64,000 bases of DNA from Diplonema papillatum (taxonomy: Eukaryota; Euglenozoa; Diplonemea; Diplonemida; Diplonemidae). A program made the translations under genes and the position numbers. The notes beneath the pieces were generated by a model. That model made no database searches and was not told where the DNA came from. It saw only the letters and a program-made list of their open reading frames with translations. The DNA is taken from assembly GCA_030068145.1 (NCBI GenBank), contig JAPJBO010000211.1, forward strand, positions 186,001 through 250,000, read 5' to 3'. Shown piece by piece: positions 46,111 through 56,469 of this stretch (within the stretch, counting starts at the first letter, position 1; every line of letters begins with the position of its first letter).

Positions 46111-46346
46111 ATTAATGTTGAACCGGGTAAAACCTGGGAAAGCGACCCTTGTGCTTGCCGTGCGCCTTGGGGGGCTCAACACTCAGCTCGACCCCGAGGT
46201 GCCGCTGTCATCGCAGGCTGCAGGACCACCACTGGTGCAGTCACGCAGGTGACTACCTGGGACACCCCCCCGGGTGTCCCAGGTTTTACCCCGTCTGTCA
46301 TTTACCCGTTCCAGCTTTCGTCCAGCTCAACATTATTCCAATTCCG
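46111..46346. repeat. Fold-back element
   Basis: Arms CGGGTAAAACCTGGGA (46124) and TCCCAGGTTTTACCCC (46277) are complementary, as are AATGTTGA and TCAACATT further out. A near-palindrome GACACCCCCCCGGGTGTC lies at 46261. Confidence 0.65.
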
Positions 46347-46438
46347 GTATATCATGCAGGGTCAAAACCTTGTGTCTTTTTGGTAAACGCTGCCGCGGGG
46401 CCGACGGCCCCCAAGAAAAAACATTGGAAGTTCTTTTT

Positions 46439-46620
46439 TGAGGAGGCTGCCAGCTGCAAAAGATCAAAGGAGGCTAATGTGCTGTACCCCACACGAAACA
46501 CAGGTGAATCTGGGTTTAGTGGCGGGCGTAAGCGTTCAACAAAAAAGACCCACTTTGTAGTTGTATTGTTTTCTCCCCCTCCTTCGAAGTAAGCACAAGG
46601 CAGCCCCTCGAGTATCTTTT
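46439..46620 (+). repeat. R1 dispersed repeat, 5'-truncated
   Basis: Starts at TGAGGAGGCTGCC, lacking about 30 bases of the head. Confidence 0.8.
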
Positions 46621-46710
46621 GCTCAACTTCATCAAAAATCACCGCAGTATTTGTTCCATTTTTTAACCCAATTTTTTTCCAGAAGAAATGAGTGGCCATT
46701 TTCTTTGGGT

Positions 46711-46876
46711 CTAAACGCCTGTTTGTTTGTGCGTGCCGGTTGATCGTTTTCCCACTTGTATTTACCCTGTGTGTATTCAGGTAAGGAATTCTGATCAACC
46801 ACCAAAACACGCTGCCTACGTCTTTTTAGCCTGCACAATACATTGAAGGGCAACCCACAAGATCGTTAGTACTAAA
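46711..46876 (-). repeat. R3 dispersed repeat, reverse strand
   Basis: Second antisense R3 copy. Confidence 0.8.
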
Positions 46877-47088
46877 AGACACAAGGGTTTGACCCTGCAT
46901 GATATCTGAATACATGTAACGTGCGCACAAACAAGATTTTGGCTCTTATGTATCTGAATGTAACTTCTGGCTCTTATGTATCTGAATGTAAGATTTACCA
47001 TCTTCATTGAAGGTTTCCCCCTAAGCATTAAACGAAGAATTCCCCCCCGCCATAACAACGACCCCCCGCCTTCTCTCTCCTCCCGCTG

Positions 47089-48105
47089 ATGTCGTTCCGC
47101 CACCTGTCAGCAGCGTCGATGGCGTTCCTCGCGGTCTGGCTCGTGGCTTCGCGCCTGTTCTGGCAGAAGGTCGCCCTCGACGGCCTCACGACCGTCGCCG
47201 CCGCAACGGCGCCCCCCCGGCGCATCCGCCCGCCGCCCCGCCCCGCCGTCTCCGCCACGCCCGAGCCGGCGCCCGCCCCCTCCGACGCAGCTACCGCCTG
47301 CACCCACGTCTGCCCCGACTGCACGACGAGCCCCCGGGAAACAGCCGCGCTGGGCGAAGCGCTCCCGCCGGTGTCGGAGGTCCGGCGCAACCTCGACCAG
47401 CTTGACGCGGCGGCGCTGCGGTATCAAAGCTGTTTTTCGGGCGTCAAAGCGAAGCAACGGGCGGCCAAAGGCCCCATGGGCTCCGAGGCCCGCCGCAAGT
47501 TCTGGATAGACCTCGGGTCGAGGCAACTCGACGTGACCGGCAACTTCGAAAGGCTGTACCCGAAAGCTCGACAGTTCTCGAAGCACGCGTTCGAACCGGA
47601 CCCGGCCTTCGCCTCCGTCTACGCCGGTCGCCCGCAGGTGCACTACCACCCTTACGCGGTGAGCACACGCAACGAGACGCTGGTGCTGAGCAGCCAGGAC
47701 GTCGGCTCGTCGATCGTCGCTTCCTCGAAAGAGGCGAAGCGGCACGGCGTTCCGGTCCGCACGATCAACTGGGCGGAGTGGCTACGGCAGACGGTGACGG
47801 AGAGGGACTTCGTCGTCGTCAAAATGGACGTCGAGTCCGCCGAATTCGGCGTCCTCAACCACCTCGTCCAGTCCGGCGCGATCACACTCATCGACGAGCT
47901 GCTGCTGGAGTGCCACTATCGGTCGCGCCGCTCGCGTGTCCTGGTCACCACTGATCCCTCGGACGAAGCTCCGGTGACACGCAACGAGTGCAAGAGCCTC
48001 GTGCACAGCCTGGAGCTTCTCGGAATAGTCGCCGTCAACTGGTCGAAGAAGAACTACTGGGCCGACGTCTATGCGAAGGCGCACGGTGGGTTCCAAGCGT
48101 CGTAA
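47089..48105 (+). CDS. FkbM-type SAM-dependent methyltransferase, membrane-anchored
   Basis: Single exon, 338 residues. Residues 9-25 are a hydrophobic segment that fits a signal anchor of a type II membrane protein. A Pro/Ala-rich linker follows to about residue 70. The methyltransferase domain begins at Lys-Phe-Trp-Ile-Asp-Leu-Gly-Ser (about 137), the glycine motif that contacts S-adenosylmethionine. The FkbM hallmark Val-Val-Val-Lys-Met-Asp-Val-Glu-Ser-Ala-Glu-Phe (about 242) follows, with Asp-Glu-Leu-Leu-Leu-Glu-Cys-His after it. Such enzymes in algae and protists are predicted to methylate glycans or small molecules, likely in the Golgi lumen here. The substrate is unknown. The gene is single exon, has 5' fragments upstream and on another locus, and two tandem 3' units downstream. 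Confidence 0.85.
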   Translation: MSFRHLSAASMAFLAVWLVASRLFWQKVALDGLTTVAAATAPPRRIRPPPRPAVSATPEPAPAPSDAATACTHVCPDCTTSPRETAALGEALPPVSEVRRNLDQLDAAALRYQSCFSGVKAKQRAAKGPMGSEARRKFWIDLGSRQLDVTGNFERLYPKARQFSKHAFEPDPAFASVYAGRPQVHYHPYAVSTRNETLVLSSQDVGSSIVASSKEAKRHGVPVRTINWAEWLRQTVTERDFVVVKMDVESAEFGVLNHLVQSGAITLIDELLLECHYRSRRSRVLVTTDPSDEAPVTRNECKSLVHSLELLGIVAVNWSKKNYWADVYAKAHGGFQAS

Positions 48106-49480
48106 CACTTGCGAAGGCGCACGGTGAGTTCCAAGCGTCGTAACACTTGTTTTCCACGTGCGGAGTCATCCATTGGCTTCCGCGTGTATCGTGAGACTTT
48201 GCGACCTACTTTCCAGGGTCCAACTTGGAAACGTTCCGCCACAGTGCGGTTGAGCAGATGTAAAGATGCTGCATCACATGTCATCGCCTGCTTGTCCGGT
48301 GCATGTCTGTCCTTCGTAGTGCCTGTACTGTCTAATTCTCAATTGCTTATCTTCTTACGAGCTGCTGCTGGAGTACCACTTCCGGGTCGCACCGCTCGCT
48401 ATCCTGGTCTATTGTGAGACTTTGCGACCTACTTTCCAGGTCCAACTTGGAAACGTTCCGCCACAGTGCGGTTGAGCAGATGTAAAGATGCTGCATCACA
48501 CGTCGTCGCCTGCTTGTCCGGTGCATGTCGGTCCTTCGTAGCGCCTGCACTGTCTAACCCTCAATGCTTATCTTCTTCGAGCTGCTGCTGGAGTGCCACT
48601 ATCGGTCGCGCCGCTCGCGTGTCCTGGTCACCACTGATCCCTCGGACGAAGCTCCGGTGACACGCAACGAGTGCAAGAGCCTCGTGCACAGCCTGGAGCT
48701 TCTCGGAATAGTCGCCGTCAACTGGTCGAAGAAGAACTACTGGGCCGACGTCTATGCGAAGGCGCACGGTGGGTTCCAAGCGTCGTAACACTTGCGAAGG
48801 CGCACGGTGGGTTCCAAGCGTCGTAACACTTGTTTTCCACGTGCGGAGTCAGCCATTGGCTTCCGCGTGTATCGTGAGACTTTGCGACCTACTTTCCAGG
48901 GTCCAACTTGGAAACGTTCCGCCACAGTGCGGTTGAGCAGATGTAAAGATGCTGCATCACATGTCATCGCCTGCTTGTCCGGTGCATGTCTGTCCTTCGT
49001 AGTGCCTGTACTGTCTAATTCTCAATTGCTTATCTTCTTACGAGCTGCTGCTGGAGTGCCACTTCCGGGTCGCACCGCTCGCTATCCTGGTCTATTGTGA
49101 GACTTTGCGACCTACTTTCCAGGTCCAACTTGGAAACCTTCCGCCACAGTGCGGTTGAGCAGATGTAAAGATGCTGCATCACACGTCGTCGCCTGCTTGT
49201 CCGGTGCATGTCGGTCCTTCGTAGCGCCTGCACTGTCTAACCCTCAATGCTTATCTTCTTCGAGCTGCTGCTGGAGTGCCACTTCCGGTCGCGCCGCTCG
49301 CGTCCTGGTCACCACTGATCCCTCGGACGAAGCTCCGGTGACCCGCAACGAGTGCAAGAACGTCGTGCACAGCCTGGAGCTTGTCGGAATAGTACTTTCC
49401 CGGGTCCAATTTGGAAACGTTCCGCCACAGTGCCGTCTACGGGGATTTTGGGATCGGAACCAGCTGCCGTCAAACTGCCG
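48106..49480 (+). pseudogene. Two tandem units carrying 3' copies of the FkbM gene
   Basis: A unit of about 683 bases repeats at 48106 and 48789. Each ends with a copy of the gene's last part (48563-48788, almost perfect, 75 codons to the stop; 49258-49395, degraded). Inside each unit a 190-base block is itself repeated (TTGTGAGACTTTGCGACCTAC). Confidence 0.9.
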
Positions 49481-50450
49481 AAGAAGAACTAGTGAACTCA
49501 GACGCCATGCAACAGTCGTCCCGTTTGGCTTTGCGCAGGTTCGTTTTGGTATAAGAACCGCTTGTCGAACCTGCCGAGAAACGAAGGGGGTCTGTGCAAA
49601 GCCAAACAGTAGCCTTTCAAGACTGAGTGCGTCTTGAGCAGATGAAAGATGCAGCACCACACCTCGTCGCCTGCTTGTCCGGGGCATATCTGTCCTCCAT
49701 AGCACCTGCACTGTCTGCTCATACCCGACCATGCCTCAGGAAAACACTCCCGCGGTCTATGCAGTGGTCCTGATGCCGATCGATTTGGAGCAACAGGCAC
49801 GTCCCAGACTGACCAAAAAGTCCTATCGACCTTGGCCCGTTGCATTACCGTTTTTTGGACTCTGAGTTGCCAAAGCAACTGCCGAGTCATCGGAGTGCGA
49901 TGCTTCGAACACACACTCGGTACTGCCGGCGCGAAGCGAGCCGAGCAGGTAGCGCCGCCGTGGTACGCTCTGCCGCGCGCAGGCGGCCATCCGCGTGGCT
50001 GCGTCACCTCCGGAACGGCTCACCCCTAGTCTTCGTTTCTGAGGTTCCACCCCGAAAACGAAAGACTGGGAGATCGTCCCGCCTCGAAAACGAGGACTAG
50101 GAGATTGTCCCACCTCGAAAACGAAGACTGGAAGATTGTCAGATTGTCCCCGGGCTTGAGGTCCTCGGTGGGGCTTCGTTGCGTGGCCGGCGGCTTGCCC
50201 GATCTGTCTATGTGCGGCTCGTCCGCAGCTGTTAACCCGTTTCACTTACACACGCAGCAATGCCCTGCTCCCAACTGAGCACGGGCGCAGTGTCCGCAAC
50301 TACCTTTTGCCTTTCTTTCCGTTTGCTTCGTTTTCGACGTCGCCGCACGGCCGTCACGGTAGTAGTGTAGAAATGAGCACACGCGAGATTAAGCACCTGG
50401 CTTTGTGCATAAAAATACTCGCGCGGAGGCTTGCGGCTGTAGGGCTTTCC
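49481..50450. other. Gene-free spacer
   Basis: Contains an inverted pair around CAGGTTCGTTTTGG (49537) and a triple run of CCTCGAAAACGA(A/G)GACT units (50025-50130). No gene is supported. Confidence 0.4.
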
Positions 50451-50458
50451 CCCCCGCG

Positions 50459-50590
50459 ACGGATTCGCCTGAGCTCTCGTAGCTTGGGTGGTCCCAACGA
50501 CTGCTCGCCCAGTGCCTGACAAACCAGACTCGCACCGCTGTTCTGCCTTATGTGCCCGTGGTTTAAGGACCGAAACACGGCGCGGATGGG
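50459..50590 (+). repeat. R6 dispersed repeat
   Basis: Third R6 copy, followed 25 bases later by R2. Confidence 0.65.
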
Positions 50591-50615
50591 ACATCGTGGT
50601 TGCACTTCTTGTTTT

Positions 50616-50865
50616 GCATAAGCGCCAGCTTGGAAGGAAACGCTCGACGAAGCTTCCAGACAAAGAACCGAAGGGATTCCAAGTGCTGCGACTACCGAAC
50701 ACGCGTTCAACGGATGAGAGGCCATGCGGGTCTACTATCCGACAAGACACACAAACACAACACAAACACACGGTGGTGTAAGCGAAGAACAAAACAGATT
50801 GTGTTCGGAGTGTAATTTCCCCCCTACTACTACATTTCCTCCATGTGAGTAAAAGCAGTGCAAAT
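50616..50865 (+). repeat. R2 dispersed repeat, 3' part diverged
   Basis: The head GCATAAGCGCCAGCTTGG is intact. The GAGTATTTTT end is lost. Confidence 0.75.
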
Positions 50866-51210
50866 GCCGTGATAAAGGTTTATCGTGTCACATGCACACA
50901 GAGGGCTGTACTGTGTTACCCATGGTTAAACTCAATGCGCACACACACAACACAAGGAATCCGCCCATGTGAAGAATAGCAAATGCCGTCACGCGGCGGG
51001 GATGGGTGGGGGGGGCACCGAGCGTGCCTGCAGGGGAGGTGGGCGTCGGAAAGGACGCGCCCCGGCTCGATGAGGGACCACGTGGTGCGCGAGCGGTGCC
51101 GGGAGCTGTGGGCCTCCGGCGCCACGCCGACCGCGGATCAGCTGGCCGAGGTCGAGGTGGCCCTCCGGCGGGCCGGCTACGACAACGACTTGGTGCTCTC
51201 GCGGGCAACG

Positions 51211-51326
51211 ACAGGAAAATCTGGGCATTTAGTGGCGGGCGTAAGCGTTCAACGAAATTTGCCCACTTTGTAGTTGTATCCCCTTCAGCCTTCTCCGCAG
51301 TAAGCACAAGGTAGCCCCTCGAGTAC
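51211..51326 (+). repeat. R1 3' half fused to PPR fragment (unit 1)
   Basis: From ACAGGAAAATCTGGGC to CCCCTCGAGTACT. It lacks the first half of R1. Confidence 0.8.
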
Positions 51327-51876
51327 TCTACGCATACCCTACTGCATCTGATGATCAAGCTTTGTCATGTCACACTCACACTGAACAGCCGACCACAGAA
51401 TATTCGGAAACTTTCCGTCCAGTTCCTGGGGGGTTAAGACCGTGCTGGACTAGTATCGTGCTTGGAATAGTATGCACTCGTGTCGTTTCTCACCGCGTTT
51501 CTGCTTTGAGCCACGGACCAGCAGAATCGTGAACCTGAGTGCCTTGTCTGCAGACAGCACACTGGACTGTACTGTACTCCGCGTCAGGTGTTATCTGTTA
51601 AATTTCATACACACAAACACAAGGAATCTGCCCATGTGAAGAATAGCAAATGCCGTCATGCGGCGGGGATTGGTGGGGCGGCACCGAGCGTGCCTGCAGG
51701 GGAGGTGGGCGTCGGAAAGGACGCGCCCCGGCTCGATGAGGGACCACCTGGTGCGCGAGCGGTGCCGGGAGCTGTGGGCCTCCGGCGCCACGCCGACCGC
51801 GGATCAGCTGGCCGAGGTCGAGGTGGCCCTCCGGCGGGCCGGCTACGACAACGACTTGGTGCTCTCGCGGGCAACG

Positions 51877-51992
51877 ACAGGTAAATCTGGGCATTTAGTG
51901 GCGGGCGTAAGCGTTCAACGAAATTTGCCCACTTTGTAGTTGTATCCCCTTCAGCCTTCTCCGAAGTAAGCACAAGGCAGCCCCTCGAGTAC
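51877..51992 (+). repeat. R1 3' half fused to PPR fragment (unit 2)
   Basis: Same junction and extent as in unit 1, so it was copied with the unit rather than inserted twice. Confidence 0.8.
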
Positions 51993-52401
51993 TCTACGCA
52001 TACCCTACTGCATCTGATGATCAAGCTTTGTCATGTCACACTCACACTGAACAGCCGACCACAGAATATTCGGAAACTTTCCGTCCAGTTCCTGGGGGGT
52101 TAAGACCGTGCTGGACTAGTATCGTGCTTGGAATAGTATGCACTCGTGTCGTTTCTCACCGCGTTTCTGCTTTGAGCCACGGACCAGCAGAATCGTGAAC
52201 CTGAGTGCCTTGTCTGCAGACAGCACACTGGACTGTACTGTACTCCGCGTCAGGTGTTATCTGTTAAATTTCATACACACAAACACAAGGAATCTGCCCA
52301 TGTGAAGAATAGCAAATGCCGTCATGCGGCGGGGATTGGTGGGGCGGCACCGAGCGTGCCTGCAGGGGAGGTGGGCGTCGGAAAGGACGCGCCCCGGCTC
52401 G

Positions 52402-53295
52402 ATGAGGGACCACCTGGTGCGCGAGCGGTGCCGGGAGCTGTGGGCCTCCGGCGCCACGCCGACCGCGGATCAGCTGGCCGAGGTCGAGGTGGCCCTCCGG
52501 CGGGCCGGCTACGACAACGACTTGGTGCTCTCGCGGGCAGTCGCCCAGTGGCACGCCCGGACGTGGGGATGGGGCCCGGAACACCGTTCGGAGCATTTGC
52601 GGCTCCTTGCGGGGTTCGAAGACGTGTGCGAGGCGGCGCTGGAGTGCTTCGAGATGATCGAAGGGAAGGGCCCTGCCGAGTACGTCCTGGCCATGCGCGC
52701 TTGCCCCGACTACCAAACGGCCCACAAGCTGCTCTGCCGGATGGAGGCCGCCGGGTACCCACCGGACGTGTCGTGCTTCGAAGCTCTGATGAAGAGCTGC
52801 GCCCGCGGCAAAGACGTCAGCACCGCCCTTTCGCTCCTCCGCGCCATGGCCGCCGCCGCCGTTCCGCCCACTGCCGGCTGCTACGAAGAAGTCGCCGCCG
52901 CCGCCGTCGCCTGCCTCCGCGTCGATGCACTTCTCGATGCCTACCGACGCTCCCGGGAGGTGTCCCCGCCCAGCGATCGAATGTGCCGGCTGCTGATGCT
53001 CTCCACGACTCTGCCTGGGGGTGGGGGTCTTCCCATATCCGTCGCCGAAGCTGCGTTTGATGAGGTCGTGCGGTCGAATAACAAGGCAACGCCGCTCACG
53101 TACCAGACCATGCTCGGAGTGTACGAGCACCACGGCTGCGAGGTGAAGGCCGAAGCCCTCCGCCTTCGCATGCAAAGGATGCGGGTGCCAGACAGGGAAA
53201 ACTTGAAGAAGGTGAACCAGCCGATAACGTGGACGGGAGCCAGCAAGTGGGATGACTGCCTGAAACACTGCGAACGGCCGCCCAACCCGCCGTGA
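52402..53295 (+). CDS. Pentatricopeptide-repeat-like protein
   Basis: The frame is open from 52324. The ATG at 52402 (Met-Arg-Asp-His-Leu-Val) is preferred because earlier codons look like spacer, giving 297 residues. The region Val-Ser-Cys-Phe-Glu-Ala-Leu-Met-Lys-Ser-Cys-Ala-Arg-Gly-Lys-Asp fits a PPR motif, with Ala-Leu-Ser-Leu-Leu-Arg-Ala-Met and a following Pro-Pro-Thr. Flanking stretches of about 35 residues repeat the two-helix pattern, so there are three to five units. A final one contains Leu-Thr-Tyr-Gln-Thr-Met-Leu-Gly-Val-Tyr. PPR proteins bind RNA, usually in mitochondria or plastids. No clear targeting peptide is seen. A neighbouring fragment of its Leu-Met-Leu-Ser-Thr-Thr-Leu-Pro region is at 53364-53418. 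Confidence 0.65.
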   Translation: MRDHLVRERCRELWASGATPTADQLAEVEVALRRAGYDNDLVLSRAVAQWHARTWGWGPEHRSEHLRLLAGFEDVCEAALECFEMIEGKGPAEYVLAMRACPDYQTAHKLLCRMEAAGYPPDVSCFEALMKSCARGKDVSTALSLLRAMAAAAVPPTAGCYEEVAAAAVACLRVDALLDAYRRSREVSPPSDRMCRLLMLSTTLPGGGGLPISVAEAAFDEVVRSNNKATPLTYQTMLGVYEHHGCEVKAEALRLRMQRMRVPDRENLKKVNQPITWTGASKWDDCLKHCERPPNPP

Positions 53296-53363
53296 GGTGG
53301 AGGACTTCAAAGGGGTCATTGAAAAGGTATCGTGACACCTCCACAAACTTGTCGGCAGCAAAC

Positions 53364-53418
53364 GTTGATGCTCTCCACGACTCTGCCTGGGAGTCTTCCA
53401 ATAGCAGTCGTCGAAGCC
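53364..53418 (+). pseudogene. Short 3' fragment copy of the PPR-like gene
   Basis: GATGCTCTCCACGACTCTGC and flanks match 52995-53050, with a break, 70 bases after the stop codon. Confidence 0.7.
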
Positions 53419-53554
53419 ACGTTGCCAACAGTGAACGTACAATTCGAAGCAGCTTCCTGTATCCGCTCGCACGGCAGTCCGCAGTGGGCGCGGAAGTTTC
53501 CCACCTGTTTTCCCCTTCTGTCCTTTTTTGCAACCTGCGCCATCCGCCAAGTAG

Positions 53555-53845
53555 CAGTGCGCACAGCGAGACTGTCTTCTTGCCACCTGTAGACATCCGC
53601 CCATGTGCGCCACTAGGGGGCGGTGGTAAGCACAGCGAGACTGTCGACTTGCAACCTGCGGCCATCCGCCAATGTGCGCCACTAATCAGTAGCGGTGGTG
53701 AGCACAGCAAGACTGACCATTTGCAACCTGCGGCCATCCGCCAATGTGCGCCACTAATAGGTAGCGGTGGTGAGCACAGCAAGACTGACCATTTGCAACC
53801 TGCGGCCATCCGCCAAGTGCTATGCGCCACTAAGTAGCGGCGAGC
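53555..53845 (+). repeat. Tandem repeat, about 74-base unit, four copies
   Basis: Units share GCACAGC(A/G)AGACTG, CAACCTGCGGCCATCCGCCA and TGCGCCACTA. Confidence 0.9.
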
Positions 53846-54125
53846 ACAGCGGCACCAGCCAGTCCGATCCCCACCTCTCCTGATGGGTCAACTACGTATG
53901 AAACGAATTGACGGACACGTGAAAAGAGACTGGCATTCCCCGCAAACCCTGAGTAGACTACTACTAGGCATGACTCAGAGAAACGTCGACTAGAAATGAG
54001 TACGAATGGCATGCCACATGCTCGGACAAAGAACATGGACGGACTGCAAAGGACACCGCTTTTTGTTCAGTGCAAACATTCGCGCGCACAGTTGCGGGGG
54101 CGTGGAGGGCAGGGGAAACTTCCAT

Positions 54126-55370
54126 ATGGCGTCCTTGTTCTGGCAACCGGGAGGCGCGGGCAGGTGGCAAAAGGAGCCCGCGGAGCGGGAGTACAAGGAG
54201 GCGCAGTACCCGATGAGCCGCGAAAATAGGGACGTGGCCGGACGGGTAGTCGCGATGCTGTGCCAGGCGGCCGAGGGCCTCTCCGCCGCACCCCAGGGGA
54301 AGGCGGGGCGAAAGGTCCCGAAAGACCCGAAAAAGCAGCAGCCCGACACCGCGCAGACAGCCCTGAGCATCTACCTCGGCGAAGCCTCCCTAGTGGCCTG
54401 CTTGACCCGCATCGACTGGTTCTCGTCCTGGGCCGGGTTCGAAGTGGAGCTCCTCTCTTTGCACATCCGCTGCATCAGAAATACACGCTCGTCCCTGTCT
54501 CCCCCGCCTTCCGGCGCGTCGAAAGCGCTCACTTCCAGCGAATCGGTAGCGGCGAACCTTGCACTCCTCTCTCGGCACCTCATCAAAGCCATCCCCGCCT
54601 TCATCGAAGCCGGCTCCGCCCCGGTTCAGTTGGCCTCTCCTTTCGTCCAGCGACTCTGCAACGGCGCGGAGCCTGCGCCCCATAGCAGCGACAGCTGCCC
54701 GCCCGTGGCCAACGCAGCTGCGATTGATTCCCGGCAGTTAGCGTGCGTCGAGGCTTTGATTGAGATGGACGTGACGTCTGTTTTCTGCTCCGGGACTTGC
54801 GAGCGGGAAGATGTCACGCCGCGTCCTGTGTATTTGGACACGGTCAGGGCCAGGGTGCTGCGAGGGGACTACTACGCAGGTCCAGTCGACTTCGCCATGG
54901 ACCTCCATGCGGTGTTCACCAGCGCGCTGCTGCGGCTGCCCGAGGGAGGTGAAGACCATACCCTCGCAGGGGCGCTGCTGGCGAAGCTGGAGAGCCCGGG
55001 GATCCACTCTTTCGGTGGGCCAGACTCGCAGCTGTTTCACGCGGCCGGCGCGGTTCCTTTGCTCTCGGAAGCGGACGCGAGGCGGTGCAGGCTTGTGCTC
55101 GCGGAAGTGAAGGCCATCGACAGCGGGCACCACTTCCACCGGCCGGCCCACGACTGCACGGCGGCCCGCGCGTGTCTTCCCGACGACCTGCAAGTCGCCG
55201 AGGTGAAGCTGTCCGTGGGGCTGTACGCGTCTCCCCTGGAGTTCATGGAGGACGTCACCGCCATCTTCACGCAGCACCTCAGCAGGCCGATCGACGGACC
55301 TGCGTTCCAAGACGCGTGCGCTGTAGCAGGCAGACTCCCAGCTATCTTCGCCAGCCAGGGCATCACGTAG
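54126..55370 (+). CDS. Protein with two bromodomain-like repeats
   Basis: The frame is open from an ATG at 54006. The ATG at 54126 (Met-Ala-Ser-Leu-Phe-Trp-Gln) is a plausible alternative start, and upstream exons cannot be excluded. Two C-terminal segments of about 90 residues resemble each other: Asp-Tyr-Tyr-Ala-Gly-Pro-Val-Asp-Phe-Ala-Met-Asp-Leu-His-Ala-Val-Phe (about 54870-54918) and Gly-Leu-Tyr-Ala-Ser-Pro-Leu-Glu-Phe-Met-Glu-Asp-Val-Thr-Ala-Ile-Phe (about 55218-55266). This Tyr-x-x-x-x-Glu-Phe-x-x-Asp-Val pattern is typical of the bromodomain B helix region. The acetyl-lysine-binding Asn is not evident in either. A role in chromatin reading is therefore only a guess. Codon use is like the neighbouring genes. 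Confidence 0.5.
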   Translation: MASLFWQPGGAGRWQKEPAEREYKEAQYPMSRENRDVAGRVVAMLCQAAEGLSAAPQGKAGRKVPKDPKKQQPDTAQTALSIYLGEASLVACLTRIDWFSSWAGFEVELLSLHIRCIRNTRSSLSPPPSGASKALTSSESVAANLALLSRHLIKAIPAFIEAGSAPVQLASPFVQRLCNGAEPAPHSSDSCPPVANAAAIDSRQLACVEALIEMDVTSVFCSGTCEREDVTPRPVYLDTVRARVLRGDYYAGPVDFAMDLHAVFTSALLRLPEGGEDHTLAGALLAKLESPGIHSFGGPDSQLFHAAGAVPLLSEADARRCRLVLAEVKAIDSGHHFHRPAHDCTAARACLPDDLQVAEVKLSVGLYASPLEFMEDVTAIFTQHLSRPIDGPAFQDACAVAGRLPAIFASQGIT

Positions 55371-55493
55371 TGGGAACCTGTTGACGGTTCCCGTTGGCCG
55401 CTGCGTTCGCCTCCTTGCCGGTCACGGGCGCACAGGATCAGAATGAAAGCCCTGAGTAGTAGGCGTTTGTTGTGCTTTCGGCTGCCGGCATCG

Positions 55494-55783
55494 GCGCATC
55501 GACGGCGGGCACCACTTCCACCGGCCGGCCCACGACTGCACGGCGGCCCGCGCGTGTCTTCCCGACGGCCTGCAAGTCGCCGAGGTGAAGCTGTCCGTGG
55601 GGCTGTACGTGTCTCCCCTGGGGTTCATGGAGGACGTCACCGCCATCTTCGCGCAGCACCTCAGCAGGCCGATCGACGGACCCGCGTTCCAAGACGCGTG
55701 CGCTGTAGCAGGCAGACTCCCAGCTATCTTCGCCAGCCAAGGCATCACGTAGTGGGAACCTGTTGACGGTTCCCGTTGGCCGT
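55494..55783 (+). pseudogene. 3' fragment copy of the bromodomain-like gene
   Basis: Copy of about 55113-55401, including the stop codon and the inverted GGGAACC...GGTTCCC block after it. There are only a few substitutions, and the frame is still open within the fragment. Confidence 0.9.
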
Positions 55784-55989
55784 TGTTCGGGTGCCTTATT
55801 TGCACGCCGTCTCAAGCACGTTCCAAGACGCGTGTGCCGTGGTAGGCTCTGTTCACGAGGACTGGGGCTTTGGAGATGAAGAGATTCCTTCATTACCACG
55901 GTTCATAGAGCACAGGTCCTGATGCGAGGGGTTTATCCCAGCCTTCTGAATACCAGCCCAACGCTGATGCCCAGCAAGGTTTAGTCCCG

Positions 55990-56100
55990 CAACAGAGCGA
56001 AGCGATGCCTCTCGTTTCACCTTTCGGCACGGCTGTGCTATGCTTGCTCCCTACGGACGCTAGCGCCGGCCAGGCATTGCGTGTCGCAGCCGTTTGGTTA
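55990..56100 (+). repeat. R7 repeat, diverged copy
   Basis: Keeps ATGCCTCTCGTTTCACCTTT, CACGGCTGTGC and GACGCTAGCGCC. Confidence 0.55.
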
Positions 56101-56469
56101 GTATTGACGAGTGGCTACACCCCTCGCCCGGGGCGTCGGCATGCAGACAGCCTCTTCCAGTGCAGGCGCGTTCTATGAAAGAAAGAAAGCAACACCAGCT
56201 CGCTGGTAGTACCGGCGAGTGAACTGTCCAGAGCCCACGCAAGCTTTGCAGGGCAGGCAGGCGTGATGGGCTTCGAAGAAGAGAATCAGATGGAGCATTC
56301 CGTGCCATCCATCAACCTGAGGGAATGCGTCTCCCCCTTTGCACTGGACCAACACGCCGTGTTGTATTACCTGCAGCTGTCACCCGTTTATTTGTGACTC
56401 GTCACCTAGCTTGCGCGTCACCGAACCGGTCCCGATTTACTGCAAACTCGGATGTTTTGCCCGTGGCCC

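Larger units (their letters stand above)
46351..46905. repeat. Inverted-repeat pair enclosing R1 and reverse R3
   Basis: ATCATGCAGGGTCAAAACC with CTTGTGTC (46352-46378) is mirrored by GACACAAGGGTTTGACCCTG with CATGAT (46878-46903). Between them lie a 5'-truncated R1 and an antisense R3. Confidence 0.65.
50951..52283 (+). pseudogene. Two tandem units carrying the 5' part of the PPR-like gene
   Basis: Units 50951-51617 and 51618-52283 (667 and 666 bases) each reproduce the gene's 5' region up to Val-Leu-Ser-Arg-Ala. They then switch without a gap into the 3' half of R1 (51211-51326 and 51877-51992). The intact gene begins in the third unit. Confidence 0.9.

Noticed and set aside
48563-48788. 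Second functional FkbM gene
   Set aside because: Only the last 75 codons are present, behind a stop-rich repeat. It lacks the SAM-binding motif.
52264-53682. 472-residue minus-strand open frame opposite the PPR-like gene
   Set aside because: It is a shadow frame. It crosses tandem repeats and spacer, while the + strand shows a recognised motif pattern.
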